Positions 61,866 to 64,000 of a stretch of 64,000 nucleotides of DNA are shown piece after piece. Location: positions 2,604,001 through 2,668,000 of the forward strand of contig NC_083395.1 of the NCBI RefSeq assembly GCF_030864355.1, written 5' to 3'. This stretch comes from Cutaneotrichosporon cavernicola. Its lineage: Eukaryota; Basidiomycota; Tremellomycetes; Trichosporonales; Trichosporonaceae. Each line of letters starts with the position of its first letter. The first letter of the stretch is position 1. Made by a program: the position numbers and the translations under genes. The notes under the pieces were generated by a model. The model was not told where the DNA came from. It did no database searches and was given only the letters and a program-made list of their open reading frames with translations.

Positions 61866-64000
61866 GATCAAGTTGATATGATGAGGATGAGTGGTCCTTT
61901 TTGAAATGGGGACGGGCTAGGTGCTAGGAGAGGGGTCGATGATGTGGGCTGGGAAATGGTTGTGAGACTGATATTGGGGGACAGAGTGATGAATTGATCA
62001 CGATGTGATGTGAGTGGTGGATGTGGAGGAGGAGGATGATAATCTAGTTGAAGAGAAGAGTTGATAACCTTGGACAACCACAGAACCAGAGTGGAGCTAG
62101 CAACCAAAAGCACAAGAAGGGGTCGGAGGTCATCAGGGGAGTCAGGGTCATGGGGTTAAAAGGAAAGGGTACAAGGACGTGCCTGCTAAGCCTGTACCTG
62201 CGTTTGACCCTGACTACCATACTAGTCTGTGGTTCCCTGACGTGTCGGATGGAACTTTAGATCGCAGTTTTGGGAGTTGGACTCGACTAGACCCTACATA
62301 TCCTACATCCTCATCCCTGTCAGCCCTACACTCCTGGTCATACATTTCCTTTTGGATTTCTTGTCTTGAAAACGCCACATGAATATGGGTCACGGGTTGC
62401 GGAGGATCTGGCAAACTGGGGTACGCAGAGCTTGTTGAGTTTAAGTGATAATGACCTAGATATGTGGGCTGATGGCTGATGGCTGTTTCTGGCTCGGCGA
62501 CGGCTGATTGATGTGATGCAGACGAGGAGATGCGACGATAATATCTCGGAGGAAAAGGCAACCGGGCTTACTCGGGTCTTAGTGATTGGGTGAGATGTGA
62601 GGTTAGCGAGGCAATGCCACTACTGCGCACTTGTGGCATTGCGCAATTGCGCAGTGTAGGTACGACCCAAAGTCGCAGTGCACTTGGTACTTTGCTTTAC
62701 ATTCGGGCTGCAGGCTTGCGTATATTGCGTAGGTAGATGAATATGAGTCAGATGGTACGAGTCTATCCATCCTATCCGTCATCCTGAAACCAGACCACAC
62801 TATAGTACCCTTCACTCATGTGTCCCTACACCCCTACACAACCGACACTCACACCAGAGGCCACAAACGTCAACCCAACGTCAGCGGCTTTATATACCCG
62901 TGATTGAATTCTTTCCATCTCAGTACAATCATGTTAGACAACGTCAAAGACAACGATAAAGACAGCAGGCACCGAATCGACCCCATTCATCACTTCGCAC
63001 AGTCTTCTCTGTGGCGTGACGCCACCTCGATTCTTGGATCTCGTCAAAAAGGTCCTTCCAGTGCGCTGGTACACCAATTCCAACGCCACTCCGTTTCTGC
63101 GCTTGTTTTTCGAGTGCGCTCCAATGGGGACGTATATTTATACTCGTGGTATGGCTATTTAGGATACCTGAATCGCAGCCGCTCGGCTCGCGAGTGTGGG
63201 AGGAACGTGACGTTTAGGAAACCAAGGCGTTGTCGGGGGAATCTGGGACCTATTGCTTACCAATCCTACATTTTGTATCCTGTATCCTGTATCCTACATC
63301 CTACATCTATGCATGTATCCAGCGTGACCATGTTACTCATGATTATGCGGGAGATCGCGGGAGATCGCTGCTGCGTACAATGTGATCGTGAAAATAGCAG
63401 GCCAGGAGGTTGGGTGAAACACCCGATAACCAGCAGCTCCCATCACTCATCACTCCATCAACCTCCGCAGCACTGTACTCACGTAAGTTGCAAGCTGCGA
63501 CAGAGGTGTCCGCCCATTAATAGGTAGTGAAATCGAGTGACTTGAGTTGGCGACTGTGATTGTGACTGTACTAGAACTAGGACCGACTGTGATTGTGACT
63601 GTCTAGGACTAGGACTGCGACTGCGACCGCTCCATGTGCCAGTGCGTCGACACCCCTGCAGCCTGTGCCACGACAGCCACGACACGACAGCCACGACAAA
63701 GCATCATCACAACTACGTCATCATGCAAGTTGTCGACGCGCCTTGCAAACCACTATACTGGTGACTCACCTTTTCGCCACGTGAGTGATAAGGGGAATGA
63801 ATTGTGTGACATCATTCGGAGATTGACAATGACTCCACTTGCATACATGTGGCAGCTGACGTTGATGACGCGCCAACAACTGACACATTCCCCTACCAGA
63901 TGACATCAAAACCCCTTCCCCCCACTGCCCCTTACATAATGCTATCGTTTGAGACTAAGGTGTTGAAGAACAAGGTGTGCCACTGAGGATTGGGTTTGTG
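61866..64000. other. Gene-poor end with a TATA-driven candidate
   Basis: No firm gene. A TTATATA box at 62890-62896 stands 35 bp before an ATG at 62931 whose frame stays open to 63527 (198 codons, start MLDNVKDNDKDSRHRIDPIH), but the later codons include TCCTGTA-type repeats near 63275-63305 and no domain. Direct repeats (GTGATTGTGACTGT) lie at 63556-63602. A minus-strand frame near 62603-62700 contains HCAIAQCHKC. None of these is annotated as a gene. Confidence 0.4.

Noticed and set aside
62931..63527. 198-codon frame behind a good TATA box
   Set aside because: Later codons are simple repeats and no domain or splice sites are seen; promoter alone is not enough.
1..64000. CRISPR arrays, insertion sequences, rRNA genes, replication origins
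   Set aside because: None seen; the short arrays found are minisatellites without spacers, and no transposase or reverse-transcriptase frame is present.

Overview
This window is nuclear DNA of a filamentous or yeast-like fungus, most likely a basidiomycete of the Tremellomycetes and probably Trichosporonales (Trichosporon, Cutaneotrichosporon, Apiotrichum or Vanrija type). The reasons are GC-rich, densely packed genes on both strands, very many tiny GT-AG introns (mode 31-38 nt, with a CTRAY branch site a few bases before the AG), two intron-containing tRNA genes, and a gene set typical of such soil and oil-degrading yeasts. The order is an inference; no rRNA or phylogenetic marker is present. 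All gene models below were spliced by eye, keeping reading frame and splice sites consistent.

Layout. 0-5.7 kb: a secreted GPI-type surface protein, tRNA-Ala and an AtuA-like protein. 5.7-9.1 kb: repeat-rich stretch with several very small Cys-rich genes. 9.5-14.9 kb: a Baeyer-Villiger-type monooxygenase, a His/Pro-rich CxxC protein and a LYC1-type lysine acetyltransferase. 16.4-22.1 kb: an unknown gene, a cyclase-family hydrolase, an acyl-CoA synthetase and a MaoC/hydratase-2 protein. 22.8-25.7 kb: five small CxxC microprotein genes in a row on the minus strand. 26-41 kb: a second monooxygenase, three short-chain dehydrogenases, an ADP-ribosylglycohydrolase, an MFS exporter, an amidohydrolase and an SMP-C2 lipid-transfer-like protein. 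41-46 kb: a decayed gene, an F-box-like protein, tRNA-Ile, an enoyl-CoA hydratase/isomerase and a 3-hydroxyacyl-CoA dehydrogenase. 46-62 kb: two further MFS transporters, a DUF2804 protein, an Rxt2-like protein, a 64-residue five-exon gene, an F-box/WD40 protein, a secreted SGNH esterase, a hotdog thioesterase and a Ser/Pro-rich protein. The last 2 kb hold no gene I trust.

How the genes work together. Many genes fit the peripheral catabolism of ketones, terpenoid acids or branched acids: monooxygenases to insert oxygen, SDRs, hydrolases to open rings, a CoA ligase, hydratases and a dehydrogenase for beta-oxidation, with MFS permeases for uptake or export. They are scattered on both strands among unrelated genes, so this is a catabolic neighbourhood rather than a proven cluster.

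The most unusual content is a set of very small Cys-rich proteins. They share a phase-1 intron (29-51 nt where clean), an acceptor usually followed by GC, and a C-terminal aromatic-x-C-x-x-C motif. Five sit in tandem at 22.8-25.7 kb, one with a long head is at 13.0 kb, and a divergent subgroup, several members starting Met-Cys-x-Thr, lies at 5.9-9.05 kb with several decayed copies. I do not recognise the family.
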